NCBI GenBank assembly: GCA_030728985.1
Contig: JANQYI010000044.1
Span: forward strand, 1 to 46,194
Origin: Burkholderiaceae bacterium
GTDB taxonomy: Bacteria > Pseudomonadota > Gammaproteobacteria > Burkholderiales > Burkholderiaceae_B
Direction of reading: 5' to 3'
DNA: 46,194 bases
Below the pieces are notes generated by a model. It was not told the origin of the DNA. It saw nothing but the letters and a program-made list of their open reading frames with translations, and made no database searches. The translations under genes and the position numbers were made by a program. Shown here in pieces: positions 35,178 through 44,365 of this stretch. The stretch's first letter is position 1, and each line of letters begins with the position of its first letter.

Positions 35178-35797
35178 GCTTGATCCTTGAGCTTGAGGAA
35201 AGCAAGAACATAACCAATCCCGCCTAGTACGATCAGCACATACAACAATCGCCATTGCAAAATCGCAATCCCCACGAAACTCAAGATCACGAGTGCTGCG
35301 CACACTTTCACACCCAATGGGTTGGTTTTAAGCGCAGACAACAACTTAAGTCCTGTCGCACCGATCATTCCGGCTGCGACCGCCCCCATTCCTCGCAGCG
35401 CATCAACAATCTGCGGCTGATTTCCGAAGTGCGCATACGCAATCGCCAACGTCAAAATAATCATCGTTGGGAACATAAACATTCCCGCCAAAGAAACGAG
35501 TGCTCCACGCCAGCCGAAGTGTTTAGCGCCAACCATGATGCAAAGATTGAGTGCTGGTGGACCGGGCATGGTTCGCGCGATGGACCACTCCTCCACAAAC
35601 TCTGTACGCGTCATCCATTTCTTTTTATCGACCAGTTCACGCTCGATAAAGGCGAGGACACCGCCAAACCCCTGAATCGCGAGCATACTGAACGTATTGA
35701 ATAATTCGCCTAAAGAATGCGGGTGCTGTTTCTGCGGTGTGGTCATGAGTGAAGCGATCAGGCAAGTCAGAAGCGCAATTAGCGCAAGAGACCACAT
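35174..35797 (-). CDS. Chromate transporter family half (ChrA-like, first)
   Basis: The 207-residue protein has LFNTFSMLAIQGFGGVLAFIERELV, then ARTMPGPPALNLCIMVGAKHFGWRG, the counterpart of the SPGP motif. A first hydrophobic stretch, MWSLALIALLTCLIASL, precedes the family start. GGAG upstream of 35797 supports including it, while a second ATG at 35746 lacks a ribosome site. The pair of half-size proteins is the short-chain CHR arrangement. Transport of chromate is the name-giving case, but sulfate or other anions are possible. Confidence 0.87.
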   Translation of the reverse strand: MWSLALIALLTCLIASLMTTPQKQHPHSLGELFNTFSMLAIQGFGGVLAFIERELVDKKKWMTRTEFVEEWSIARTMPGPPALNLCIMVGAKHFGWRGALVSLAGMFMFPTMIILTLAIAYAHFGNQPQIVDALRGMGAVAAGMIGATGLKLLSALKTNPLGVKVCAALVILSFVGIAILQWRLLYVLIVLGGIGYVLAFLKLKDQA

Positions 35798-35881
35798 TTA
35801 ACTCCAAAATGCGCACCAAACCCCAGTGATCAATGTTCAATCCCATTCAAGAGCGCAAAGTCGATGCTTTTCGACAACAAA

Positions 35882-37462
35882 CTACGCCCGAACCCGATCC
35901 TCAACCGCATCCAGCGCATGCCTGGCCAGACTGGATCCCGCTTCGGAATAGATATTGAAAGATGGAACACCCAAGGCCCCGAGTTCATCGACTTCGCTCT
36001 CGAATTTCGCGATCGCGACGACTTTGCAACTGAGGTTGCTTCTGACGATTTGCTGCGCTGCATAAATATTACTGCGATGATTTGGCATCGCGAGCACAAT
36101 CAACTCGAGTGTAGTACCCGTCTTGAGTTTGCTCCAAAAATCCGTGTCGGTCGCATCGCCATGCACAACGTTGCGTCCCGCTTCTCTTTGCTGTTTGACA
36201 CGCAGGGCGTTATGCTCGATCCCGATGATTTTTTGATCGAAGTATGAAGCTAGCTTGTCATAAGCGCCACATCCGACACGCCCCATACCAATCACCAGTA
36301 TCCTGGCTTCACCCGTTTGAATCAATTGATCCCGAGGATGATAGACAGATTTTTGAAAAACGTTCCAAAAATTTTTATAGCGTTTATAGATCTGTTCGGA
36401 TCCCATCGAAAAGGGCGCAGCCAAGGCGAAGCTTGCACTCACGGAAATCGCCATGATGATGAGCCAATCGACAGGCAACCACCCCTTCATGACACTCAGG
36501 GCCGCAACGATCAACGCGAACTCAGAGTATGTCGCGAGATTGAGCGAAACAAACAATGAAGTGCGCGCGCGCAAACCGAAATACTCGAGGATCAGATAAT
36601 AGAAAAAAGTTTTAAACGGCAACAAGGCGCACAAGAATAGAGAAACAAAAATGATGGTGGGCGTGGGTAATCCTTGCATGCCGATCGAAAGAAAAAAACC
36701 AACCAACATCAACTCTTTGAAACTAAAAAGCGACTTAGACAAATCGCCTGCTTTGGGATGGCTCGCCAATAGAGCTCCGAACACCAAAGCGCCCAAGTCG
36801 CCTTTGATGCCGATCAGCGAAAAGTACTCAAATCCGGCGCCGAGCGCAAAGAACAGTCCGCTCAAAACCAGTAATTCACCATGCCCTACCGCATCGAGCA
36901 ACTTGAACATTATTTTCCGAATCACAGGCAATAACAACAAAGACAGTGCCCATACCGTAGGATATTTAGCCTCGCTGACTGTTAGAAAAATGACGGCAAA
37001 AATGTCTTGCATAATCAAAATTCCGATCGCGACTTTGCCGTAAAAGGCGCGCATATCATCGCGATCCTCGAGAACTTTGACGGCATAAACGGTACTGGAA
37101 AAAGACAACGCGAAAGCCACTAAAACGATGACAAAAGGCGAAACGTCAAAAATCGTCGATGGAATCAATACCTTGCTAAGCCACAGCACACCCGCATAAA
37201 ACAGCGTCGAGGTGAAAATATGCGCGAGCGACACACCCCAGATTTCATTGTTCGCCAAACTTTTGAAATCGAGTTTCAGACCGATCGAAAATAGCAATAA
37301 GGTCACACCTAGTTGCGAAATCATACTCAAACCGTCCGGCGACTCGAAGCCAGACAGATTAAAAACAAAACCCGCAAGCAAAAAGCCCACCATCGGTGGC
37401 AAGCCCACGCGTTTGAGTATCAAACCAAATAAAAAGGCCAAGCCTACGAGCGTGACTAACAT
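35882..37462 (-). CDS. CPA2 family cation/proton antiporter with TrkA-N domain (Kef-type)
   Basis: The 526-residue product has about 12 membrane helices (residues 1-370). It then carries a cytosolic Rossmann domain with ARILVIGMGRVGCGAYDKL, a TrkA-N/RCK NAD-binding fold. GILIMQDIFAVIF contains the conserved Asp of CPA2 antiporters. No C-terminal RCK_C domain is evident, and the protein ends at LDAVEDRVRA. I chose ATG 37462 with AGAGGA before it; the upstream frame gives a charged extension. It follows the transglycosylase gene by ten bases. Potassium or sodium efflux is likely. Confidence 0.9.
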   Translation of the reverse strand: MLVTLVGLAFLFGLILKRVGLPPMVGFLLAGFVFNLSGFESPDGLSMISQLGVTLLLFSIGLKLDFKSLANNEIWGVSLAHIFTSTLFYAGVLWLSKVLIPSTIFDVSPFVIVLVAFALSFSSTVYAVKVLEDRDDMRAFYGKVAIGILIMQDIFAVIFLTVSEAKYPTVWALSLLLLPVIRKIMFKLLDAVGHGELLVLSGLFFALGAGFEYFSLIGIKGDLGALVFGALLASHPKAGDLSKSLFSFKELMLVGFFLSIGMQGLPTPTIIFVSLFLCALLPFKTFFYYLILEYFGLRARTSLFVSLNLATYSEFALIVAALSVMKGWLPVDWLIIMAISVSASFALAAPFSMGSEQIYKRYKNFWNVFQKSVYHPRDQLIQTGEARILVIGMGRVGCGAYDKLASYFDQKIIGIEHNALRVKQQREAGRNVVHGDATDTDFWSKLKTGTTLELIVLAMPNHRSNIYAAQQIVRSNLSCKVVAIAKFESEVDELGALGVPSFNIYSEAGSSLARHALDAVEDRVRA

Positions 37463-37472
37463 CGCGTCCTCT

Positions 37473-38720
37473 TTAACGCAGCGCTTTGAGCACCTGTTGT
37501 CCCGCTCGACCATTGACGGTGATGCCCTTGGATTGTTGAAAGGCGCTGATCGCCGCGCGACTTTTAGCGCCGATCAATCCATCCACTTCGCCAATGTCAT
37601 AACCACGATCCAACAAAGCCTGTTGAATTTGACGTCGTTCGGCTCGACTTGTTCCCGGATCATCCGTGGGCCAAGCGGTTTGAAACATGCCGCTCCCACG
37701 CATCCGGTCACTCAAGTGGGCAATCGCCAAGGCGTAAGACTCTGCCGCGTTGTAACTAAAAATAGCGTCGAAATTTCGAAACACCAGAAATGCGGGACCT
37801 TTTGCGCCAGCCGGAAGCAATAAAGCGGCTTGAGTCGTGCCGGGCAAGTTCGACATATTGGTTACTTGCACATTCTTAGCAGTCACTTTTACTGGAGCAA
37901 TACCCAAGCTTTTCCATTGTTCCAAGGACTGTTTAGTCCGCCGCCCTGAAGGGCCGGAATAATTTGCCGGTAATTTCACCTCCACTCCCCAAGGCTGCCC
38001 AGTCACCCAGCCCGCTCTTTTCAAGAAGTTCGCGGTAGATCCCAAGGCATCCGGGACCGAGCCCACGATATCGCGTCGGCCATCTCCATCAAAGTCGACG
38101 GCGAGTCGCTGATACGTTGTCGGCATGAATTGCGTTTGTCCAAACGCACCCGCCCAGGAACCAACCAGTAACTCGGGAGGAATATCGCCACTTTGCAAAA
38201 TCCGCAAAGTCGCGAGCAACTCACCTCTGAAAAATGCTTGCCTTTTGTCCGCGCAAATCAAAGTCGTCAAAGAGCGCAAAATATCGCGCTTGCCCTGAAT
38301 ACGTCCATAATTGGACTCAACGCCCCAGACCGCGACAATCACATTGCGATCGACACCATATTTCTGCTCTGCTACGTCCAAGACTTTAGACCACTCTTTA
38401 AGCTTGTCGCGCCCATCGTCGACACGCTCTTGATCCACCAAGCCCGCGAGATAATCCCAAATCGCCGTTCTGAATTCGGGCTGAAAGGAAAAGGCTTTGA
38501 GCACATCTGGATCGGGCTCGACGCCCTGCATCGCCCGATCAAACACCTCGCCTTGAATACCTTGGGAAACGACCGATTTGCGCAAGCCCTTGACGCAAGA
38601 CTCAAAGCTCGTTGTTTGAGCAGATACTGCGGAGGCGCTCAACGCCAAACCTGCGAGAAAGAATCCTTTGGAAACGATGCCGGACCACAATACTGAAAAT
38701 CGTTTGTTCAAAAATTTCAT
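37473..38720 (-). CDS. Lytic murein transglycosylase (MltB-like) with C-terminal peptidoglycan-binding domain
   Basis: The 415-residue exported enzyme has a signal peptide ending near SASAVSAQ (residue 35) with no lipobox. The SLT_2 (MltB) domain spans about 40-330, with the catalytic Glu135 in VAVWGVESNYGRIQG and GAFGQTQFMPTTYQR. PG_binding_1 follows at about 355-415 (IQQALLDRGYDIGEVDG). It cleaves glycan strands to 1,6-anhydromuropeptides in the periplasm. GAGG precedes the ATG. Confidence 0.94.
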   Translation of the reverse strand: MKFLNKRFSVLWSGIVSKGFFLAGLALSASAVSAQTTSFESCVKGLRKSVVSQGIQGEVFDRAMQGVEPDPDVLKAFSFQPEFRTAIWDYLAGLVDQERVDDGRDKLKEWSKVLDVAEQKYGVDRNVIVAVWGVESNYGRIQGKRDILRSLTTLICADKRQAFFRGELLATLRILQSGDIPPELLVGSWAGAFGQTQFMPTTYQRLAVDFDGDGRRDIVGSVPDALGSTANFLKRAGWVTGQPWGVEVKLPANYSGPSGRRTKQSLEQWKSLGIAPVKVTAKNVQVTNMSNLPGTTQAALLLPAGAKGPAFLVFRNFDAIFSYNAAESYALAIAHLSDRMRGSGMFQTAWPTDDPGTSRAERRQIQQALLDRGYDIGEVDGLIGAKSRAAISAFQQSKGITVNGRAGQQVLKALR

Positions 38721-38785
38721 ACCTCATGTCCGCTAAAAGTGTCATGTTTAACAATTGTAAGACGATGGAGCGGACAAAACACAAC

Positions 38786-39472
38786 TCAGCTAACTTTTGG
38801 CAAAATCTCAATATCGTAAGCGTGCGAAAGCGATCGATTCAGCACTGGATCGATCAGACTCATCTCAAATCGTGCGGCAGGACGAATCGCACCTTGCGTA
38901 CCGACAGTCCCACAACTCATCGCCACACCTGCGGGCAACATCTCACTTTTTGAATAACGCATAATCAAATCCTTGGGATGCAGCAAAGCAGACATCGGAC
39001 CCGACTGATACTCGACGCGTTTACCATTTTCGATAATGTGCGATTCAATGCGCAACTGATCCCAATGGGCGGCTACATCCTTCAAATGCCAGGCATCAGT
39101 ACCGATGGGCTTGGAGCAAACTTGCTTTGAAAGGGCAACACTCACAGTTTCGAGAGCGCGATCAGTATGGTCGGAAGTCAAAGAAACAAGCAACTCACCG
39201 AGATGTGAAAACACCAAGACTTCAACCTCACCAGAGCTCTCGTGACCCACGACTTCAATTGTCGAGTCTTGCGTCAGGGTCTGGCTAGCAACCCGATAAA
39301 AAAGTGGTACAGAGCTCGGTCTTGGTACACCTATCGCAGCGAGCTCTTCGATGTGATGTTCGATCGCAACATGATTTCTACCAGCCCATCCGGCGATGAC
39401 CATCTGATTGATATCCGCTTTGATCAACTGCTTCGAACCATCGAGGGACAATACTTTAAATAATAATTGCAT
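38786..39472 (-). CDS. DUF2848 family protein
   Basis: The 228-residue product matches DUF2848: VIAGWAGRNHVAIEHHIEELAAIGVPRPSSVPLFYRVA is the hallmark segment (residues 26-62), and MSCGTVGTQGAIRPA is near the C-terminus. The family is structurally close to the FAH hydrolase/hydratase fold, but no reaction is established. It ends the TRAP operon, 56 bases after the large permease gene. That position suggests a role in processing an imported acid. Confidence 0.87.
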   Translation of the reverse strand: MQLLFKVLSLDGSKQLIKADINQMVIAGWAGRNHVAIEHHIEELAAIGVPRPSSVPLFYRVASQTLTQDSTIEVVGHESSGEVEVLVFSHLGELLVSLTSDHTDRALETVSVALSKQVCSKPIGTDAWHLKDVAAHWDQLRIESHIIENGKRVEYQSGPMSALLHPKDLIMRYSKSEMLPAGVAMSCGTVGTQGAIRPAARFEMSLIDPVLNRSLSHAYDIEILPKVS

Positions 39473-39528
39473 GTTATTTCCGGAAAAAATTGCTTAACTT
39501 TAGTCAGAAGAAGTCAGAAGAATCTCTC

Positions 39529-40815
39529 TCAGAGCGCAAACAACTGCGGCAGCCAGAGGGCTAAAGAGGGAAAAATCGCGAGAAGGACCAGCAACAGCAT
39601 CATGGCCATCACGAAAGGAAGCGCGCCCACAATGACAGGAGTCATCGAACCACTGGTACGAAGACTTTGAACAACGAATAGATTCAGACCAACAGGTGGC
39701 GTGATCAATGCCGCCTCAACCAGAACGATGATGGCAATGCCTAGCCAGATTGGATCAAAACCAAGTGCGATCATGACTGGCGCAACGATAGGTATAGTTG
39801 TAATCATCATTGATAAGGTCTCCATAAAACAACCCAGTACAAGATAAAAAACAACCAATAGCAACAGCATGACAAAGGGAGAAAAACCAAGTCCAGTGAT
39901 CGTATCCGTCAAGGCGGTCGTCAATCCAGTCGCTGACATCACAAAATTCAAAAAGCTCGCGCCCACTACGATCAACATAATCATGGCGGATGATTTCATC
40001 GTATTTTCAAGCGCCTCACGCACCATTACGAAACTGAGTCGCTTGTAGCCCGCAGCCAAAACAAGTGCGCCAAACACCCCTAAGGCTGCGGCTTCTGTTG
40101 GGGTCGCGACTCCTGCGTAAATAGACCCTACCACTAATAAAAAAATTGCCATGGGTGGCACCAAGTGCACTAACGATTTGATGCGATCAGACCAGCTCGA
40201 TCGAATGCGCTCGCCACCCCAAGCAGGTTTGTAAACACAAGCCACCACAATTGTCGTCATAAACAATATGGCAAGCAGCAGTCCCGGCAAAATACCTGCA
40301 AGGTAGAGTTTCGGCACGGAGGAATTGGTCAAGACGCCATAGATCACAAGATTAATCGAAGGGGGAATCAGAATGCCAAGCGTTCCTCCCGCCGCGATAC
40401 TTCCTAAAAAGAGGGGTTCGTTGTATCCGCGCTTGGCGATTTGCGGCAAAGCCACAGTACCAACCGTCGCGGCGGTGGCGACACTCGAACCTGATGTCGC
40501 AGAAAAAAGCGCAGAAGCTCCGATATTCGCGTGCATCAAGCCGCCGGGTAACCATGACAGCCATAAACTCAAGGCAGAATACATGCGTTCGGCAAAACCT
40601 GCTCTTAGCAATAACTCACCGAGCAAGATAAATAAAGGAATGGCGACTAGTAAAAATTCAGTATTCGTCGTCCAAGCCAATTCGCCCATTGCACGAGACA
40701 AGGGCAACATCGAATACATATGGTCAAGCGCGATTCCCAACACGCCAAGCGCGGCGCCAACAGGGATACTTAAACCGATCAAGACCAATAAAATTGTAAG
40801 AGCGGTCGAAATCAC
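39529..40815 (-). CDS. dctM: TRAP transporter large permease DctM
   Basis: The 428-residue membrane protein has about 12 helices. GLSIPVGAALGVLG, NIGASALFSATSGSSVATAATVG and ALITPPVGLNLFVVQSL are DctM/TRAP-M hallmarks. It transports the binding-protein-delivered substrate with a sodium gradient. The start is GTG at 40815, overlapping the small-permease stop by four bases (GTGA). Substrate identity depends on the binding protein encoded upstream. Confidence 0.93.
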   Translation of the reverse strand: MISTALTILLVLIGLSIPVGAALGVLGIALDHMYSMLPLSRAMGELAWTTNTEFLLVAIPLFILLGELLLRAGFAERMYSALSLWLSWLPGGLMHANIGASALFSATSGSSVATAATVGTVALPQIAKRGYNEPLFLGSIAAGGTLGILIPPSINLVIYGVLTNSSVPKLYLAGILPGLLLAILFMTTIVVACVYKPAWGGERIRSSWSDRIKSLVHLVPPMAIFLLVVGSIYAGVATPTEAAALGVFGALVLAAGYKRLSFVMVREALENTMKSSAMIMLIVVGASFLNFVMSATGLTTALTDTITGLGFSPFVMLLLLVVFYLVLGCFMETLSMMITTIPIVAPVMIALGFDPIWLGIAIIVLVEAALITPPVGLNLFVVQSLRTSGSMTPVIVGALPFVMAMMLLLVLLAIFPSLALWLPQLFAL

Positions 40816-41420
40816 GATGCACGCTCCTCCATGACGCGACGTTTTCCTGCAATCGCTTCTTCCTGAGCCTCATCTTTGGAGAGTCGTGCTCCAGCGATTT
40901 GATTCACAACTTCATAATTTCCCGTCACAAGCGCACGACTCGCACGCTCGAGCATCAGCGCCAACACCACGACCATCCAAGCCAAACCTATAAACCATAA
41001 ACCTTGCGGCAGCCATAGCGGCGTCGCCAAAGGAGTGTTGGCCGTTGAACTCTGCAACCACGAAGTCGCGACAACCTCATAGGCGTAACGTGTCAACATC
41101 GTCAAAAACAAAGCAAGCGCGACAAGTGATAGCCAGTCGAGTATCGCAGCGATTCGAACAGAAAAATACTGGTAAAAAACATCCACACGGACATTCGCAC
41201 GCTCTAGAACAACGAGTGCGAACGACCATGTGGTGCTAATGGCAAAGGCATAGCCAGAAAGCTCGTCCGCACCTCCGATAGAGATTGAGAAAAGTTTTCG
41301 AACAATGACATCGAAACATACTAATCCAGCGCTCAACAGCGTGAGAATACCGCCACCCCATACTCCCCAGCGAGAAATACGATGGGCACAAGACAATCCC
41401 GTGGCCTGTTGAGCTTGCAT
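40812..41420 (-). CDS. dctQ: TRAP transporter small permease DctQ
   Basis: The 202-residue membrane protein has four helices. SIGGADELSGYAFAISTTWSFALVVLERANVRVDVFY is the standard DctQ core. A polar C-terminal tail (RLSKDEAQEEAIAGKRRVMEE) is longer than usual. The gene lies between dctP (nine bases) and dctM (four-base overlap). Confidence 0.9.
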   Translation of the reverse strand: MQAQQATGLSCAHRISRWGVWGGGILTLLSAGLVCFDVIVRKLFSISIGGADELSGYAFAISTTWSFALVVLERANVRVDVFYQYFSVRIAAILDWLSLVALALFLTMLTRYAYEVVATSWLQSSTANTPLATPLWLPQGLWFIGLAWMVVVLALMLERASRALVTGNYEVVNQIAGARLSKDEAQEEAIAGKRRVMEERAS

Positions 41421-41429
41421 GGATAACCT

Positions 41430-42476
41430 TTATTTCTTGGCAACAACGTTCAGTTTTTTACCAATGGTGGCATTGAAATCTGCAACGCACTGCGCAGAAC
41501 AACGAGCCGCCCACTTTGGCAAAATGACATCCACCAACAATTTATCAAGCATCGCTTTATCAGCGGCGGAAGGCTTCACAAGAACCATTTTTCCTTTGAC
41601 CGGGAAGGGGCAGCTCGCCTGACCAGTATTACAAGCGTAGCCCTGTTCTGTTTGCTCGTTGGCCGCATTCCATATCGTATTCATTAGATTATTGATGTTG
41701 GTTTGCAGAAACGCCTGAACTTTAGGGTCTATTTTGTCCCATGCTTTTTGATTTACGGCATGAATTTGCTGATTCCAATTAATTGGAAGGGCAAGAAGAT
41801 GTGTTGAAACTTCGTACCACTTGGCTGAATAGCCAGACAATGAGCCAGTAATCGCGCAATTAACAACCTTGTTTTGAAGCGCAGGCACGACCTCACCAAA
41901 GGCGATCGTCACGCTCGTGCCGCCAAGCGCTTGTACAAATTCAGCTTGTGTTCGACTACTAGTACGGACCTTCAAGCCCTTCAAGTCACGCAGGTCTTTA
42001 ATCGGCGCATTACAAAAAATAACCTGAGCGGGATAGGGAGATAAGCCAAGAATCTTGACGTTGTTTTTGCCGCCATAAAGTTTGGCATAAACAGGCTCAA
42101 ACAGATTCGTGACTTCACGCGCCGCTTTCACATCCGGCGCTAGACCCGGTAAATCGATCGCTTCGTTAATCGGATTATCGCTTGCAAAATAGGACAACGT
42201 CGCTGTGCCAAACTCAACCACACCTTGCCCAATCAGACGCATCAATTCGGGACCTTTCAAACCCATTTGGTTGAAACCTTGGATTTCAGCAGTCACTTGT
42301 CCTTTTGATAACTCGGGAATCGTTTTAGTCCAAAATGGCTGCTCAAAATCTTTATAGGCTGTGAGGTTGCTTAAACCACCGACAATTTTTAGCTGAGTTC
42401 TTGGAAGTTCTTGCGCTACTGCGTTAGTCGCCATCAATACACCAGCGCTCAGCGCTGCAAGCATTAGCTTCTTCAT
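41430..42476 (-). CDS. dctP: TRAP transporter substrate-binding protein DctP
   Basis: The 348-residue periplasmic protein has a signal peptide (MKKLMLAALSAGVLMATNAVA). A DctP/TAXI-like domain follows, with LKIVGGLSNLTAYKDFEQPFW, the Arg region KGLKVRTSSRTQAEFVQALGG and VVNCAITGSLSGYSAKWYEV. The Arg of VRTSSR normally binds the substrate carboxylate. ATG 42476 has AGGAGA upstream. Two Cys pairs near the C-terminus (ACNTGQASC and CSAQC) may form disulfides. The ligand is probably a carboxylic acid linked to DUF1445 chemistry. Confidence 0.9.
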   Translation of the reverse strand: MKKLMLAALSAGVLMATNAVAQELPRTQLKIVGGLSNLTAYKDFEQPFWTKTIPELSKGQVTAEIQGFNQMGLKGPELMRLIGQGVVEFGTATLSYFASDNPINEAIDLPGLAPDVKAAREVTNLFEPVYAKLYGGKNNVKILGLSPYPAQVIFCNAPIKDLRDLKGLKVRTSSRTQAEFVQALGGTSVTIAFGEVVPALQNKVVNCAITGSLSGYSAKWYEVSTHLLALPINWNQQIHAVNQKAWDKIDPKVQAFLQTNINNLMNTIWNAANEQTEQGYACNTGQASCPFPVKGKMVLVKPSAADKAMLDKLLVDVILPKWAARCSAQCVADFNATIGKKLNVVAKK

Positions 42477-42561
42477 GAGTGAGTCTCCTAGATAACGGGG
42501 TAAAAAGTCTGGATCGATCTCCCGCATGCAATCGACACAGTTTTCAACTGCCTTAAAGTTT

Positions 42562-43338
42562 TTAAATGATGGCCAACTGGGTATTTAATTTGTCGGTCAC
42601 TAACATATAACCAGGCGCATGCGTGATGCAAAATTCAGGCTTGGATGCCATGAGGACTGCCTGCGGCGTAACGCCACACGCCCAAAAAACCGGAATTTCA
42701 CCAGCATGCACTTCGACGGGTTCGCCGAAGTCAGGTTGACTTAAATCACTAATTCCAATCAGTGAGGCATCGCCTAAATGAACAGGCGCTCCATGGACAG
42801 AAGGAAATTTTGAGGTCAACTGAATCGCACGAATTGCGTCAGCGGGTTTGAATGGCCGCATTGAAACGACTAAAGGACCATGAAAGGATCCGGCGGATTG
42901 CGTCGCAATATTGGTGCGGTACATAGGGACATTAGAAGCACAGGAGATATGGCGCACATCTAGACCCTCAGCCACCAGCGCCTCTTCAAAAGAAAAAGAG
43001 CACCCAATCGCAAAGCTAACTAAATCATCACGCCAGTAGGACGTCACGTTCGCGACTTCGTCAATCAACGCACCATTTCTCCAGACTCTATAACGCGGGA
43101 CATCCGTTCGAATATCAAGATCTTCACCGAAACCCGGAAAAAAAGCGCCGCCTGGGTCAGAAACTGATAGGAGTGGGCAGGGCTTGGGGTTACGGTGACA
43201 AAACAGCAGGAAATCAGCTGCCAAGGATTGAGGTAATACAACCAGATTAGCCTGGACAAATCCAGGGGCTGCACCTGAAGTCGGCTGAGTGAATAAACCC
43301 TGGCGGATATTTTGACGAACCTGTTGCGACGGCAGCAT
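42562..43338 (-). CDS. DUF1445 putative hydro-lyase / D-glutamate cyclase family protein
   Basis: The 258-residue product matches the DUF1445 (D-glutamate-cyclase-like) family. [61 protein letters not shown] and [14 protein letters not shown] are all characteristic. Mammalian DGLUCY converts D-glutamate to 5-oxo-D-proline; the bacterial members are mostly untested. ATG 43338 has AGGGGG five bases upstream; the TTG six codons before it is not needed. It is the first gene after the LysR gene and likely shares an operon with the TRAP transporter. Confidence 0.9.
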   Translation of the reverse strand: MLPSQQVRQNIRQGLFTQPTSGAAPGFVQANLVVLPQSLAADFLLFCHRNPKPCPLLSVSDPGGAFFPGFGEDLDIRTDVPRYRVWRNGALIDEVANVTSYWRDDLVSFAIGCSFSFEEALVAEGLDVRHISCASNVPMYRTNIATQSAGSFHGPLVVSMRPFKPADAIRAIQLTSKFPSVHGAPVHLGDASLIGISDLSQPDFGEPVEVHAGEIPVFWACGVTPQAVLMASKPEFCITHAPGYMLVTDKLNTQLAII

Positions 43339-43421
43339 ACGACCCCCTAGAAGCAAAACGAGTAGCTTCTATTCGACGTCAGCCATCAACGCCTGTCCAA
43401 TCGTGCTTTCAAATCATGACT

Positions 43422-43438
43422 GATAAGAAATACTTATC
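43422..43438. promoter_or_regulatory. Inverted repeat, candidate LysR-type operator
   Basis: GATAAG and CTTATC are separated by five bases. The core ATAA-N7-TTAT has the T-N11-A symmetry of LysR-family boxes. It lies between the lysR stop and the DUF1445 start, about 85 bases before the latter, a normal activator position. No U-run follows on either strand, so it is not a terminator. Confidence 0.45.
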
Positions 43439-43453
43439 GCTGAATCGTCGATG

Positions 43454-44365
43454 TCATTGGTCCGCTTGGTCATCCCCAGCAATCTCTTGCGCAAGTTTCG
43501 CAAGGGTAGCTGCGATATGCTCATCGGGACCGCGACACCAAGATGCCGTAAACGTCAGATCCGGCAATACTTCATCCGCGACGCGCAAAATACACAAACT
43601 CCCAGCGCGAATTTCATCCTGCAAAAAAACGGGCGTGATGACAGCCACCCCGATCGCGTCCAGCGTCATCCTCACTACCACTGAAAGCGAAGCACTGCCA
43701 TACATTCGAGGCGATTGAATACCTGAATCCGTCAACAAATCTCTGACATACTGATGTGGTTGACTCGTCGCAGGGTAGGTGATGACGGGGCGTTCTCCAA
43801 TCTTGGCGAGCGTGACTTTCTCGTGATGCAAATCCAACTTTGGGCTGGCCAACCAAGCTAGTGGATATTGACAAAGCGAGATGTTCTCGACGTTGGAGGC
43901 CGAAACAGGACCCATCAAAAATGCCAAATTTAGATGATGGGATATAACTTGCTGGCGTAAAACTGGGGAAGTATCGACCTCAAGCTCAACACTCAGATCA
44001 GGATAGCGAGCGTGAACTTCCTCAAGATAACGAGGCAACCAGGTTTGTACGATGGTCTCGGACACGCCCAATCGAACTTGGCCAGCAATCGAGTGACTGC
44101 TGTGCGCGGCTTCCATCATTTCCTGCTTTAAGTTCAACATGTCTTGAGCATGGGCAAGTAATTCGCCACCCTTGGCTGTCAAGGTTACTCCTCGGGTATT
44201 GCGCTCCAACAATTTGACTCCGAGCGTAGACTCAAGTGAAGCGATGCGCTGAGAGATTGCAGGTTGTGTTGTATTGAGTTTTTGCGCCGCTGCACGAAAA
44301 CTCCGCAGTGTTGCTACCCAGACAAAGGTTTCAAGATTACGAATTTCAATCAACTGGAGGCTCAT
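43454..44365 (-). CDS. LysR family transcriptional regulator
   Basis: The 303-residue product has the LysR winged-helix at its N-terminus (EIRNLETFVWVATLRSFRAAAQKLNTTQPAISQRIASLE) and an effector-binding domain from about 90. I chose ATG 44365 from the family start; a TTG 45 bases upstream remains possible. The start lies within the last 20 bases of the acyl-CoA dehydrogenase gene. It precedes the DUF1445/TRAP genes on the same strand and probably controls them through the inverted repeat at 43422-43438. Confidence 0.92.
   Translation of the reverse strand: MSLQLIEIRNLETFVWVATLRSFRAAAQKLNTTQPAISQRIASLESTLGVKLLERNTRGVTLTAKGGELLAHAQDMLNLKQEMMEAAHSSHSIAGQVRLGVSETIVQTWLPRYLEEVHARYPDLSVELEVDTSPVLRQQVISHHLNLAFLMGPVSASNVENISLCQYPLAWLASPKLDLHHEKVTLAKIGERPVITYPATSQPHQYVRDLLTDSGIQSPRMYGSASLSVVVRMTLDAIGVAVITPVFLQDEIRAGSLCILRVADEVLPDLTFTASWCRGPDEHIAATLAKLAQEIAGDDQADQ

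Noticed and set aside
37212-37823. Plus-strand open frame of about 200 codons over the antiporter and transglycosylase genes
   Set aside because: It overlaps two confident minus-strand genes and shows no recognisable protein features.
42538-42550. Small hairpin CAGTT-TTC-AACTG between the DUF1445 and dctP genes
   Set aside because: The stem is only five pairs with no adequate T-run, too weak to call a terminator or operator.
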